Positions 1-9,748 of a stretch of 64,000 nucleotides of DNA are shown here, piece by piece. The DNA is from Axinella damicornis (Eukaryota > Porifera > Demospongiae > Axinellida > Axinellidae), in NCBI GenBank assembly GCA_963931865.1, contig OZ007515.1, positions 5,640,493-5,704,492 of the forward strand, read 5' to 3'. The position numbers were made by a program, and so were the translations under genes. Position 1 is the first letter of the stretch. Each line of letters opens with the position of its first letter. The notes under the pieces were generated by a model. It was not told the origin of the DNA. It saw nothing but the letters and a program-made list of their open reading frames with translations, and made no database searches.

Positions 1-67
1 AGACACACTCCTATTTAAACTCCTGCACACAATACGAAAAAGATAGAGCTAGCGCTATACTAGTCAA

Positions 68-1369
68 TTATATTATGTTTGTGGTGACTGGTTCATGGGA
101 AATGCTGCACGTTGTGTGAGTAGAATATTTGTGACGGTCCAGCTCTGGTGGGTGAGCAGAGATTAGTGGAGTACACTCTGTAGTGACTGGTGAATCATTA
201 TGGGGAACGTTACATGTGGTGTGAGTAGGATATTTGTGATGGTCCAACTCCGGTGGAGATTCTGCTGTGATTGGTACCGGTGAATGGAGAACGCTGTATG
301 TTGTGCGAGTATGATACTTGTGATGGTCCACCTCTGGTGGATCAAGAGCTGGCTGAGGGTTGTGATGGAGCACCTCTGGAGGATGAACATTCTGTCCTCT
401 TTCCTGTTCATTCTGTCCTCCTTCGAGATGTGAAGATCTCTTGCAGTGCAGACACAAGTGTTTTGGGAAGTGTACATAAATTCCTACAACCGCTAAAGTT
501 CCAATAGTACTAGCTGTTGTAACCGTTACATTTCTTAGCCAACCAGAGAAAGAACCAACTTTGCTGAGACTTTTGGAGGGGATAGCTGACAGTATGAACC
601 ACAGCATTACCATGAACGATATGATAGTCACAACTATTAATGTTGGGATGACTCTGATGATGCGACTTCCGGGTTTTCTTGTGCGGAACTTGCAATACAC
701 GCGACACAGAACAAGTGATATCGTGGAAGTTAGCACACAGTATCCAAAACACACAACTGCAAAAGGGATTGTCTGCAGAAATAGTGCGTCAGATTTGTTG
801 GTAGTGCAGTTGTCAGTTAACTCCAAGTGGAACCAGCACAATGGGCCGTAGTTGCCATAGGATGGTAGCTGTGGAAGAAATGGCTCCCAGGAGTTCAGAA
901 GGGGACAAAGAAACAGGAACAGGAATAGAAGCACTTCCCATACTTTTGCCTTCTTGGGACTGTAAATATTACCATGCTTGTTTCTGACTGCTTGGTACAC
1001 TGGTGCAGTGACTTGAAATACTACAGTCAATGCGAGAGCACAGTAATGGACAATCACTAGTGTGCCGGAGTATTGCAGGAGAAAGCCCACAGCCTCACAC
1101 CATATTGATTGCTGGGAAGGAGGGTGTGAGTAGTTCACTGCTGCTATAGCCACAGTGGAGTAGAGCAAGGTGTAGAGGACATTTGCCAAGTAAACCCTCT
1201 TGGGTAGATTTTCCCATGCCTTTTTTTTGGTAGTGAGTAGGACAATCCCAAGTACAGCAAGAGAAAGAACACATCCTGCTCCTCCCACGAGTCCCCTTGC
1301 CAGGACGATGATTCTATACTGCCCCAGTGTCAGGTTGCTGCAAGACAAGAAGAGTTCTCCAGCATCCAT
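68..1369 (-). CDS. Orphan seven-transmembrane receptor (GPCR-like), single exon
   Basis: An uninterrupted 433-aa frame from ATG to stop. It shows seven hydrophobic segments (about residues 28-47, 58-77, 93-117, 145-161, 199-225, 240-262 and 282-300), a short N-terminus with an N-glycosylation site (SNLT), and further NCT and NKS sites in the second extracellular loop. A Cys at the start of TM3 (IWCEAVG) and one in loop 2 (GPLCWF) would form the usual disulfide; the CWF pattern recalls secretin/cAMP/adhesion-type receptors more than rhodopsin types. No DRY or NPxxY motif is seen. The cytoplasmic tail (from about residue 305) holds three to four degenerate copies of a PPE-[VL]-DHHKY-x-T-x-TT unit of about 30 residues, also visible as a DNA-level tandem repeat. 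Ligand and G protein are unknown. That it is a real 7TM protein is near certain; the class is not. Confidence 0.85.
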   Translation of the reverse strand: MDAGELFLSCSNLTLGQYRIIVLARGLVGGAGCVLSLAVLGIVLLTTKKKAWENLPKRVYLANVLYTLLYSTVAIAAVNYSHPPSQQSIWCEAVGFLLQYSGTLVIVHYCALALTVVFQVTAPVYQAVRNKHGNIYSPKKAKVWEVLLFLFLFLCPLLNSWEPFLPQLPSYGNYGPLCWFHLELTDNCTTNKSDALFLQTIPFAVVCFGYCVLTSTISLVLCRVYCKFRTRKPGSRIIRVIPTLIVVTIISFMVMLWFILSAIPSKSLSKVGSFSGWLRNVTVTTASTIGTLAVVGIYVHFPKHLCLHCKRSSHLEGGQNEQERGQNVHPPEVLHHNPQPALDPPEVDHHKYHTRTTYSVLHSPVPITAESPPELDHHKYPTHTTCNVPHNDSPVTTECTPLISAHPPELDRHKYSTHTTCSISHEPVTTNII

Positions 1370-1841
1370 GACTTAGGCTATAACCTGAACAGCTAACTCC
1401 TTACTTGCCAACACCAGCCAAACAGCAAAACAGTGAAGATCGAAGATAGTAGGTAGGTACATGTACGCTTATTCGGCTAACGCGCGCGCCGACACTGGCT
1501 GCAAATCTTAATTACTTACAAACTATTTGTTGGGGGAGCCCTCTGCACGTTTCCAGGTGTACCGGTACTAAGTAACGATCATCAGTTAATACAGTAAAGT
1601 GGTTTGTATAGGCATTACAAAACTACGTTGGCAAGCTTAAGGAGACGAGCACATTCACGGAGACAAGTCTCAACGTTTGTGAAAGTGCTCAAGGACTTAC
1701 GTAGGGCTGCAAATAATTTGCAAAGCACACTAAAGAGCATATTACAAAGTTGACAGCAACATCATACCACCCCTGCCAATATCAACAAAAATGCCACCAC
1801 TTGGATGGACTGAAATTACAGGAGACAATCATTCACAGTGA

Positions 1842-3411
1842 CAATATTGTCACAGGTTAGCCACACAGTACTATATTAGCCATGTGTGCAAGTCACATGT
1901 ACATAATATAAATATAATTGAAGTGTGTGTGTGTGTGTGCATACGATGTGAAAAAAGCCTAATGTAGCTTTTCGCAGATGGCAGGTATAGTCCGGTTCCA
2001 AATATGGATGATTTTAGACCATCTATAATCATCCAAAAATGGATGATTATTGCAGACCATGCAAAGATCATCCAAATTTGGATGATTTTAGCTTCTTGTT
2101 CTCTATAGGGAACCAATATGTTCAATAATCATCCAATTTTGGATGATTCATGCCATCCATTATTGGATGATTTATTACACTGTAATCAAACATCCATTTT
2201 TGGATGATTCATGCCATCCATTATTGGATGATTTATTACACTGTAATCAAACATCCATTTTTGGATGATTCATGCCATCCATTATTGGATGATTTATTAC
2301 ACTGTAAGGAAGCATCCATTTTTGGATGATTCATGCCATCCATTATTGGATGATTTATTATTAATGCAGGGCTCCAGAAGATCAAAGGACAGATCGCTTA
2401 CATGAAGCCAGAGAATTTTATGTTTCATGTAAAGTTATTTCTTGCTATGCACAACCGAGATAAGCAGCACAAACTTGATGTAGGTGCTATTGAACTGTAA
2501 CTGCTAATAAATTGTAACAGCTATATTCGAACGTAATAAGCTATATTCTAGTTGTTTCTTGTCGTGTGAAGGTATTTCTTCATCAACATGATCAAACGTT
2601 TGCTTGAATTAATTTGAATGTACATAAACTGCATGTGACGTGACAGTGTAATAAATCATCCAATAATGGATGGCATGAATCATCCAAAAATGGATGTTTG
2701 ATTATAGTGTAATAAATCATCCAATAATGGATGGCATGAATCATCCAAAAATGGATGCTTCCTTGCAGTGTAATAAATCATCCAATAATGGATGGTATGA
2801 ATCATCCAAAAATGGGTGCTTCCTTACAGTGTAATAAATCATCCAATAATGGATGGCATGAATCATCCAAAAATGGATGCTTCCTTATAGTGTAATAAAT
2901 CATCCAATAATGGATGGCATGAATCATCCTAAAATGGATGTTTGATTACAATGTAATAAGTCAACCAATAATGGATGGCATGAATCATCCAAAAATGGAT
3001 GCTTCCTTACAGTGTAATAAATCATCCAATAACGGATGGTATGAATCATCCAAAAATGGATGCTTCCTTACAGTGTAATAAATCATCCAATAATGGATGG
3101 CATGAATCATCCAAAATTGGATGATTATTGAACATATTGGTTCCCTATAGAGAACAAGAAGCTAAAATCATCCAAATTTGGATGATCTTTGCATGGTCTG
3201 CAATAATCATCCATTTTTGGATGATTATAGATGGTCTAAAATCATCCATATTTGGAACCGGACTATACCTGCCATCTGCGAAAAGCTACATTAGGCTTTT
3301 TTCACATCATATGCACACACACACACACACTTCAATTATATTTATATTATGTACATGTGACTTGCACACATGGCTAATATAGTACTGTGTGGCTAACCTG
3401 TGACAATATTG
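1842..3411. mobile_element. Foldback-type transposon with long compound inverted repeats
   Basis: The arms 1842-2125 and 3126-3411 are near-identical reverse complements, starting CAATATTGTCACAGGTTAGCC at the outer edge. Inside the unique arm lies an array of roughly 60-bp units built on TCATCCA / TGGATGA words: about 3-4 units in the left arm (2126-2360) and 8 in the right arm (2645-3125), in opposite orientation. The spacer is about 280 bp. This compound TIR-plus-subrepeat layout is that of foldback (Galluhop/FB-like) elements. No transposase and no clear target-site duplication were found, so it is non-autonomous. Each arm also contains a short (TG)n. Confidence 0.85.
2370..2511 (+). pseudogene. 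Terminal-exon-like cassette in the foldback spacer
   Basis: After TTATTATTAATGCAG (a good 3' splice site ending at 2369) an open frame runs to TAA at 2498-2500, with an in-frame ATG at 2402. A canonical AATAAA sits at 2506-2511, only six bases after the stop. The 43-codon frame contains the stretches MKPENFMFHVKLFLAMHNRD and KQHKLDVGAIEL. Acceptor, frame, stop and polyadenylation signal together look like a captured last exon. I do not recognise the protein. It could be chance. Confidence 0.4.
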
Positions 3412-3813
3412 CACGTACATAATGGCTATAGCATGCATGCATGGTAAGACTTGTATGATGATGATCATTCCATTCCACGGTGCACGTGATTATAGCTTGC
3501 TGGATGGTATTTAAGTGCCAATTGCGTCTTAGATGTATATTCTAGCGGCGAACAAACATGGCTTCGGGAAAGCCACCACCACCTGAGATCAAAATCCTCG
3601 TTTGCGGGAGCCTGGAGGACGGGAGTGGGAAAGAGCTCGCTCATCAATTTCATTCTCGGAGACGACGTGTGCGAAGTTAAAGGCCCGGGAGATGGACAAA
3701 CACTGGAGCGAGTTACAACCGAAGTTAAGGGTTCGCAGGTGAAGATGAACGGCGTTGTAGTTAAGATTTACGATTCTCCTGGACTGCAAGATGGTACATG
3801 TGTACGCCTGACG

Positions 3814-4585
3814 TAGTCTGGATCCCAGACCCAACCGGCGAGCGAGAAAGGGTCTGGCGAATAACCTAGCCCGGAAGTATCTAGCTGGAATGTGGATGAA
3901 GCCCTTTATTTGCAACCATATACATGTAGCTAAGTAGGTGATACGCTTCGCAAGGCTTCTCGTAGTACACGTCGAGCGAACCAAATATGCCGTGTAAAGT
4001 TTGTTCAGACAGCAGCAACTTGCGCCACTTGTGGGTTGAGGAGCAGTGACTCAGGGCTTATGTATATATAATAGCTGGAATTGTCCCTTCTTCACACCCC
4101 TCAAGGCGTCCACATCTTGCTGGAGCTCCCATACAAATTCAGAGGTAACTCCTTTCACGGAGAATTTCGCCCGTTGCTGCATCATCAGTGCTGTGAGAGG
4201 CGACACGCATATGGCAATTGAGGGATGCTCTGTTTCTCTCAAGAAGTCGAAGGCAAGCGGCAGAAGCGCATAACAGTATGACTTCCCGTAACCCGTCGGC
4301 AGGGCAACAAATACCGCTAAAAAACTGTTGGATCGCCTCTCTCTGTTCCCTCTTTAGGCTTGCCAATCCAACAGTCTTCATGGCGTGGTCGATCGCGGCG
4401 TTTATATTCACGTTCGAGTATATACAACTGTGCATTCGCCATCTTCAAACGATCACTGATTGCACTTCACACGTCATTTTCCCTAATCAACACTCACGGC
4501 TGCATTCCAACCTCTAAGACACTTCCGGGCTAGGTTATTCGCCAGACCCTTTCTCGCTCGCCGGTTGGGTCTGGGATCCAGACTA
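3814..4585. mobile_element. Mutator-like (Pack-MULE-style) element, 772 bp
   Basis: Inverted termini of about 65 bp begin TAGTCTGGATCCCAGACCC (3814) and end with the reverse complement (4585). An exact 9-bp direct repeat CGCCTGACG flanks it at 3805-3813 and 4586-4594. A 9-bp duplication and long TIRs are Mutator-superfamily traits. The interior is not transposase but a piece of a RecQ-like helicase on the minus strand, so this is a gene-fragment-carrying element. It sits inside the GTPase gene. Confidence 0.85.
4051..4440 (-). pseudogene. RecQ-like DNA helicase fragment captured in the element
   Basis: Two overlapping frames together give a helicase N-lobe. The first (4435 downward) has a motif 0 region, KREQREAIQQFFSG. 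After a small frameshift, the next has FVALPTGYGKSYCYALL (Walker A), then SIAICVSPLTALMMQQRAKF (motif Ia) and SVKGV. This order and wording match RecQ-family helicases. DEAH and later motifs are missing and the frame ends at about 4051, so only a fragment is present. The TIRs 3814/4585 enclose it. Confidence 0.7.
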
Positions 4586-4724
4586 CGCCTGACGAGCCAA
4601 GGTACCTCGCCGAGATGTACGAGAACTGCCGAGACGCCGATCTTGTGTTCTACTGCCTCGAAATGACCATGACCCGTTGGACACCGCCCGAGAAAAAGTC
4701 CATACAACTTTGTACTTCTAACCG

Positions 4725-5414
4725 GGTTACGGGATACCCAATAACTAATTAGGTAATTAAGTGGGCGTGACTTCCTGTATTAGGCCAATTAAATGGGCGT
4801 GACTTCCTGTACGCATGCGCCTAACCAAGGCAGCTGCTGTCCTGCCATAGTGAAGACGAGACGTGTTCGTGATGGCCACTGATTTTCGACGTCAAACGTC
4901 TTCGCTGCCGTTCAGTGTAGGGTGTGCGCTGTTACCGCGAGTGAAAGTGAGGTACCTGTTGCAGTACCAGAGACAGCTGAACAGCGATAGTCGGCTCTTT
5001 CCGTGAAGTAGTACGTGCTGAAAGGGGGACGGTTTGACCTCTGTGACTTCCACTTTCGACTTCCGTCGATTCTATCTCTCATCGTAGACCTCTCCGGGCT
5101 TTCACTATGGTCTCTGTCACCACTATCGGCAAGGTAGGTCTCCGATTTGTTCTCTGAATGTCCCTTTCTATCTGCAAAATTTGACGTCAAAAAATCCTTG
5201 TAACAGAGTCGTACGGTAACTGCACGCAGTGCATGTGCCCTAGCGCTTATACCGCTGATCTCCGCAGCATCCAATGGTACATCTCTTGTACTTCATAGTG
5301 CGTGAGCCTTGCTTACTAGGGTGAGCCAGAACGAGCTCCACATTAGTTGTAAAACTAGGAAGCCACGCCCACTTAATTAATCAGACGTTAATTACATTTG
5401 GGTATCCCGGAACC
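4725..5414. mobile_element. TIR element, about 690 bp, non-autonomous
   Basis: The left end GGTTACGGGATACCCAA (4725) and the reverse complement of the right end, GGTTCCGGGATACCCAA (5414), match. The match continues inward through TAATTAAGTGGGCGTG and CTTCCT (to about 4780 and from about 5355). A second TTAAATGGGCGTGACTTCCTGT copy lies at 4789-4810, so the left arm is partly duplicated. The interior frame 4912-5274 (minus) resembles no known protein. No target duplication is readable. It lies immediately after the GTPase remnant. Confidence 0.65.
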
Positions 5415-6388
5415 TTCAAGTATAGTATACATGCAGTTGCACAATAGATGCATGTCCATTGCATGAGCAACAATGTGGGCAATCATGACACCATGTTGAA
5501 GGGTATTTGAAATTAGAAATGAGCAACACTGTTACTATTGTACTCTAGATCTATACATCACTGCAAATTTGATTTGTTATTATGCTGGTCCCTACACCCG
5601 GCCTAATCTTATTGTTGCATCACAACAGTGCTGTATTAGATTAGGTTACTCCATGCACACATATATACAAGTGCACAAGCATTACAAGTGATGATTTAAC
5701 CATCCAAAATCAATAGCATGGTATGCATTTTGTTGCATTCCATATTACCATGGTGAATACCTGTGTCATGCTGCCAACTGGAAACAAGACGGAAAGTGAA
5801 CATGTTTATGCATCAGAAATTCTTTCCTGCATTCCATCTGTCACAAAAAGTTACCAGCAGCATGCAGACTACATGTACTCACCTGTATTACTGATTGCCA
5901 GAACAATGCAGTGCAAGTTCATGATCAAAGTGTATAGTAATCAATCAATCAGCATTTCCAGGTTGTTTCCTTGTCATATAGGTCTGACCTGAGAATGCCC
6001 CAAAGAATGCTAATTAGCTAGCACTGCATGCTTCCTTTCTTCCTTGTCATGCAATTTTATGACCTCTCCAACTCTACAACTCATCCCCATTGTGCATACT
6101 GATTCATTATGGAGGACTAAATGATTTGCAAATTTGCACATGTTCTGTAGCCAAATCACAGCAACCTACAAACCTTGCATCTATAACAGAGCAGCTACCA
6201 TACATTGTCTCATCAATTTACCCGGCCAAGAGACTGCATTGTATAGAGCCATGCATGTGGATGTGAACTGAATATTAACGAAAGAAATTAACTTTCTGTG
6301 GGTTTATAAACTTTTGCAGAGCCTTGTGGACCTTGAACTCTTAGACTATAGATGAAGCCCACTTCATGGTTGAGTTTGGCTCAATGGT
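5415..6388. other. No gene seen
   Basis: AT-rich sequence. The only frame of note (5723-5992, plus, 89 codons) lacks recognisable motifs, coiled coil or splice context. No repeats beyond short words. Confidence 0.5.
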
Positions 6389-6830
6389 TCATTGGTCCAA
6401 GAAGGTGCACGACCACATGAGGGCTGTCAGTGTCAACAGAGACTCCTCATCAATACGTTTAAATAGTTCTGCAGTTAACCCATCAATTAACTCCAGCTCC
6501 CTTTTCCATTTCTTAATCTGCACCTCATCCACTGTAATATTCTTGTCCAACTGTTCAGGTCTGTGGGAAATTTAGGTACTCTTGTTCAACCCCATGCACT
6601 TGATGGAGCCTACAGAAGTGGTTCCTCCATACTGATCTGTTCAGCTGACTCAATGTTTCTTACCCAACCCAAGAAGCTTTCGTAATCTCTTTGGGTTTGC
6701 TGCTCTCTCAACATAGAATTAAAGTACTGACTTTCTTGTCAGTATTCTTTATTGCTGGAAGAGTGCACTGCCTCTATCCTCCCTCCAAATCTTCAGATGG
6801 TCATTAACGTTTCACTTGTGCGGAAAAACA
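6389..6830 (-). pseudogene. Degraded non-LTR retrotransposon (LINE) fragment
   Basis: Two pieces on the minus strand read like the linker before, and the start of, a LINE reverse transcriptase. Upstream (about 6650-6800) lies ANPKRLRKLLGWVRNIES, resembling the endonuclease-RT linker. Downstream (6558-6389) lies ITVDEVQ, then GLTAELFKRIDEESLLTLT and a stop, resembling the 'dGi.aEllK' RT motif. Frames are broken and no poly(A) tail is seen. Family unknown. Confidence 0.4.
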
Positions 6831-7062
6831 CTGTTGTCCCAATTATTTCGTATCCTAAAATTAATGTGATGGCACCACAATATCTGCTAAGCCACAGTGT
6901 CTGCATTTAGTGTATTATTGTTGCTCAAGAAAATTAATTATCAACAAACAATAATTATTATCATTATTAATATGCTTGGTAAATCAACAAATAAAATTAT
7001 GCCAATCGATCTCAAACCTCATCCCGTGCCACACCCACCATCTTGCTGCACACCAGCCCCAC

Positions 7063-7325
7063 CCCCATGTACCCACCCAAGCCCCATGCACCCACCCCAT
7101 GCTCCCCCCATGCACCTACCCCATGCTCCCCCACCACACTCCCACCCTCCAATGCTCCCACCCTCCCATGCTCCCATGCTCCCACCCTCCCACCCTCCCA
7201 TGCTCCCACCCTCCCATGCTCCCACCCTCCAATGCTCCCACCCTCCCATGCTCCCATGCTCCCACCCTCCCACCCTCCCATGCTCCCACCCTCCCATGCT
7301 CCCACCCGCCCATGCTCCCACCCCC
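7063..7325. repeat. C-rich minisatellite
   Basis: Irregular tandem units of 9-15 bp made of CTCCCACC and CTCCCATG. All frames on both strands stay open across it only because of composition, giving Pro/His/Ser-rich or Gly/Trp-rich artefacts. Confidence 0.9.
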
Positions 7326-7524
7326 CACTACCTAACTATACTTACCCTGGCGGTGAAAGGTATTCAGCAAGGGTAAGGTTAGGGTGAGGGCTCACCTCAC
7401 CTTAACCTCACCCGAGCTAAAACCAAACCCGAATGGCTCGGACACTGCTGGAACCCCTTTATATACTCCGCAGAGGCCTGCTGGCAACGCGTGCTGGAAT
7501 GCGTGCACGCGCCGGCAACGCTGT

Positions 7525-7575
7525 AATCTGATTGGCTGGCATCCGCGGTAACAAATGTTTGGCGGGAAACGACCT
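7525..7575 (+). promoter_or_regulatory. CCAAT box plus E2F site (cell-cycle type promoter)
   Basis: CTGATTGGCTGG (inverted CCAAT, about 7528-7539) is followed by TTTGGCGGGAAA at 7558-7569, a full E2F consensus. The surroundings (7440-7720) are locally GC- and CpG-rich against an AT-rich background. The pairing and spacing are typical of metazoan S-phase gene promoters. Activity is inferred. Confidence 0.5.
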
Positions 7576-7579
7576 GTGC

Positions 7580-8491
7580 ACGCGTTTATTGAGGACAGTG
7601 ATGAGTGTGCCTCTGTCTCTGTCGTTTACTGACGCCGTTGGCCACGGCCCTCCGCCATTGGCGCTCCCTCTGTTGCTGCCCTTGTAGTTAACTGTGAATG
7701 CTGTTCCGTAGGCAAGTACTGTAGTATGGTACCCAGACCCGTTGCTTGGGAATAAGTTTGAAACATTAATTTAATTTGGCGTCTGGGAACGAGGCCGAAG
7801 TTGTTGCTGTGACAGTTCGGCTTGAGTTCTAGTCTTTCTGGTGGAAGGTAAGTGAAGAGAGAATGGAGAGAAGAAGAGGGAGGGGACGTGTAAAGATCTG
7901 AAAAGGCAGGGGGATTACTTATATGTCAACTCTCCTGTTTCTTGAGGAGTTCATAAAGTTAGCCCTGCAAAGATATCCACCGAGAGTGGCGAGAGTTCGT
8001 GCTAGCTACTGTCAATCTAGTCTGTTGTGTTGTGACCTGTCTACTGTGGAAATATAGGCATCTACAGAGGATGAATAGAAAGTGCATGTAGTGTATTATT
8101 GTGATGAACCTGATCCTAGGCCTGCAGACTCGAGAAATATATAACGGATCTCAGGGATTACTTGTTTAGAGTAGTTATTTTCCTGAGCCAGAGCATAACA
8201 TCACTTATGGCTCAGAATGTAAACAGCATAGTTTACTCAAGGAAAGAAGAAGGGAGAGAAGACCTTACCTTGAACACCAATATTATTGTTCACCCTGTGC
8301 AGATGGAGTACAACTGGATGCTGCTCAGGAGCAGCCCACCGAGAACCTTGCCACTAGAGGGACACTTAATTGGAGCTGAGGGAGAGGGGGGAGATCCACA
8401 GCAGCCGGAAGGGGAAGCAAGGGAGGGGATTGCCATGGGAAGCGTCTCCAATATGAATGTTATGTGCGGTTGCAGCCATCCATATTCCATG
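7580..8491 (+). CDS. Possible short or partial gene downstream of the E2F promoter
   Basis: A strong donor (GGAAG|GTAAGTG) ends a putative non-coding exon at 7847. An acceptor (CACCCTGTGCAG) at 8302 opens an exon that starts exactly with ATG (8303) and stays open for 63 codons to ATG|GTGAGA at 8491. The peptide begins MEYNWMLLRSSPPRTLPLEG and is Glu/Gly/Pro-rich afterwards. A micro-exon may follow at 8614-8637. I do not recognise the protein and see no continuation before the homopolymer at 8646, so the gene may be broken, or a long non-coding RNA. Exon boundaries are convincing; function is unknown. Confidence 0.3.
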
Positions 8492-8645
8492 GTGAGAACT
8501 TGAGCAACCATACCACGTACCTTCTTTCCCTTTAAGCATCTGTTGGGCTAGACTAAAGGCACAAAAATGTGCTTGATGGGTTTATTATGGTGTAACATCC
8601 AGTTCTTATACATAGGAGAACCCTGCATCAGCAGAAGGGTACGAC

Positions 8646-8667
8646 GGGGGGGGGGGGGGGGGGGGGG
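8646..8667. repeat. Poly-G tract, 22 bp
   Basis: Uninterrupted G run followed by a G-rich flank. Confidence 0.95.
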
Positions 8668-9123
8668 ACAGAGGGAGGCAGGAGGCGGGTAGGTGTGGGT
8701 GACAGCTGCAGAAAGCCATTTACACCTGGCTGATCAGTTAAAAGAATTACTGCCTTACGCTGCTCCCACCCATAGCAGGTATATAGCTAAATACCTGGGT
8801 TGCTACCACCCATAGAGCATTGTGTGTTAGAGTGCATGCTGAGGAACTGAAATAGTTTGGACAACCACAACACATGCTTTGGCAATTTGGAAATCTGGGC
8901 ATGCATCCTCTAGCCTCCAGCTCAGAAAGTAAGAAAGTTCAGGACCTAATCATCATGGAGCAGCCTTTGATCCAGGAGGCCACATGATGTACTTGGAAAT
9001 CAGTGAACTCTTGAGAGTGGGCTGTGTATATTGCACTAGTAGTACAGTCTTCTCAGATTGAGCACACTTGGTATATTAGCATGTTGTGGCTGAGTATATG
9101 CATTCAAGCATGCTAGGAATGAT

Positions 9124-9157
<34 letters not shown>

Positions 9158-9748
9158 GTGGGAGTCACATTCTGAGAATTTTAGGTTTACTAGTGTGATT
9201 ATTCAAGCTCCAATGCTCATAACAGGTGCAAGGGGACTATACAATGAACAAACGAGGAAAGGAGGATCCTACGTAAGGAAGAGGAGCAGGAAGGCCTCAC
9301 CAAGAGGTGTGTAAAGAGGAATGGCAGGAAGTGGAGGAGAAAGAATTGAGTGTGGGACTGAGTGTAATGACCTTTCCGTTTGATGTATGGCATGAGGCTA
9401 TCCATTGATTTTTGGAAGATTACACAATTCCATTGTGCAATGGAAACACACACTGCTATTTGATCAAACCGCAAGGTACACGTGGACTCGATCATTTGGT
9501 ACAGGTACTTTAAGAATGTAGGTAACGGATACGCCTTCACATTCAGCGCCTGACCTAGCCCTAATATACCCTAACCCATCGCCCTACTTCCTGCCGGACC
9601 AATAACCACATCATAATGAACTTTCCACCTTCTATGGTGATCATTAATACTTTCGATTAACAGAGTTACACATAAGCAAGTATATGTCGTACCATCCAAA
9701 GAAAATTAAAAAAATAAAAACAATGACAGTAATGAAGTATGTTGCTAT
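8668..9748. other. No gene seen; contains poly-C (9130-9157)
   Basis: A 28-bp C run lies at 9130-9157. The 107-codon minus-strand frame at 9217-9540 has no motif or splice support. Nothing else stands out. Confidence 0.5.

Larger units (their letters stand above)
3558..4717 (+). pseudogene. P-loop GTPase gene, broken by a transposon
   Basis: ATG at 3558 opens MASGKPPPPEIKILVCG. After seven extra bases (AGCCTGG, about 3609-3615) the next frame gives RTGVGKSSLINFILGDD, a Walker A/G1 loop (3616-3672), and further on DSPGLQD, the G3 DxxG motif (about 3772-3792). At 3814 a Mutator-like element interrupts the gene. Downstream of it (4594-4717) the frame DEPRYLAEMYENCRDADLV continues with FYCLEMTMTRWTPPEKKSIQ, a typical G-domain strand after switch II. 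The family is TRAFAC/AIG1-like (GIMAP-like GTPases); the exact one is unclear. The frame changes across the insertion, so there is either an intron here (a GGTACATG donor lies at about 3793) or decay. Likely a pseudogene or a null allele. Confidence 0.6.

Noticed and set aside
1871..3382. Two identical 84-codon frames as duplicated genes
   Set aside because: They are the two arms of the foldback inverted repeat, carrying a TG microsatellite and no recognised motif.
4912..5274. 120-codon minus-strand frame as a gene
   Set aside because: It lies wholly inside a TIR element, has no domain and no splice support.
7012..7387. Pro/His-rich and Gly/Trp-rich frames
   Set aside because: Low-complexity C-rich minisatellite read in all frames.
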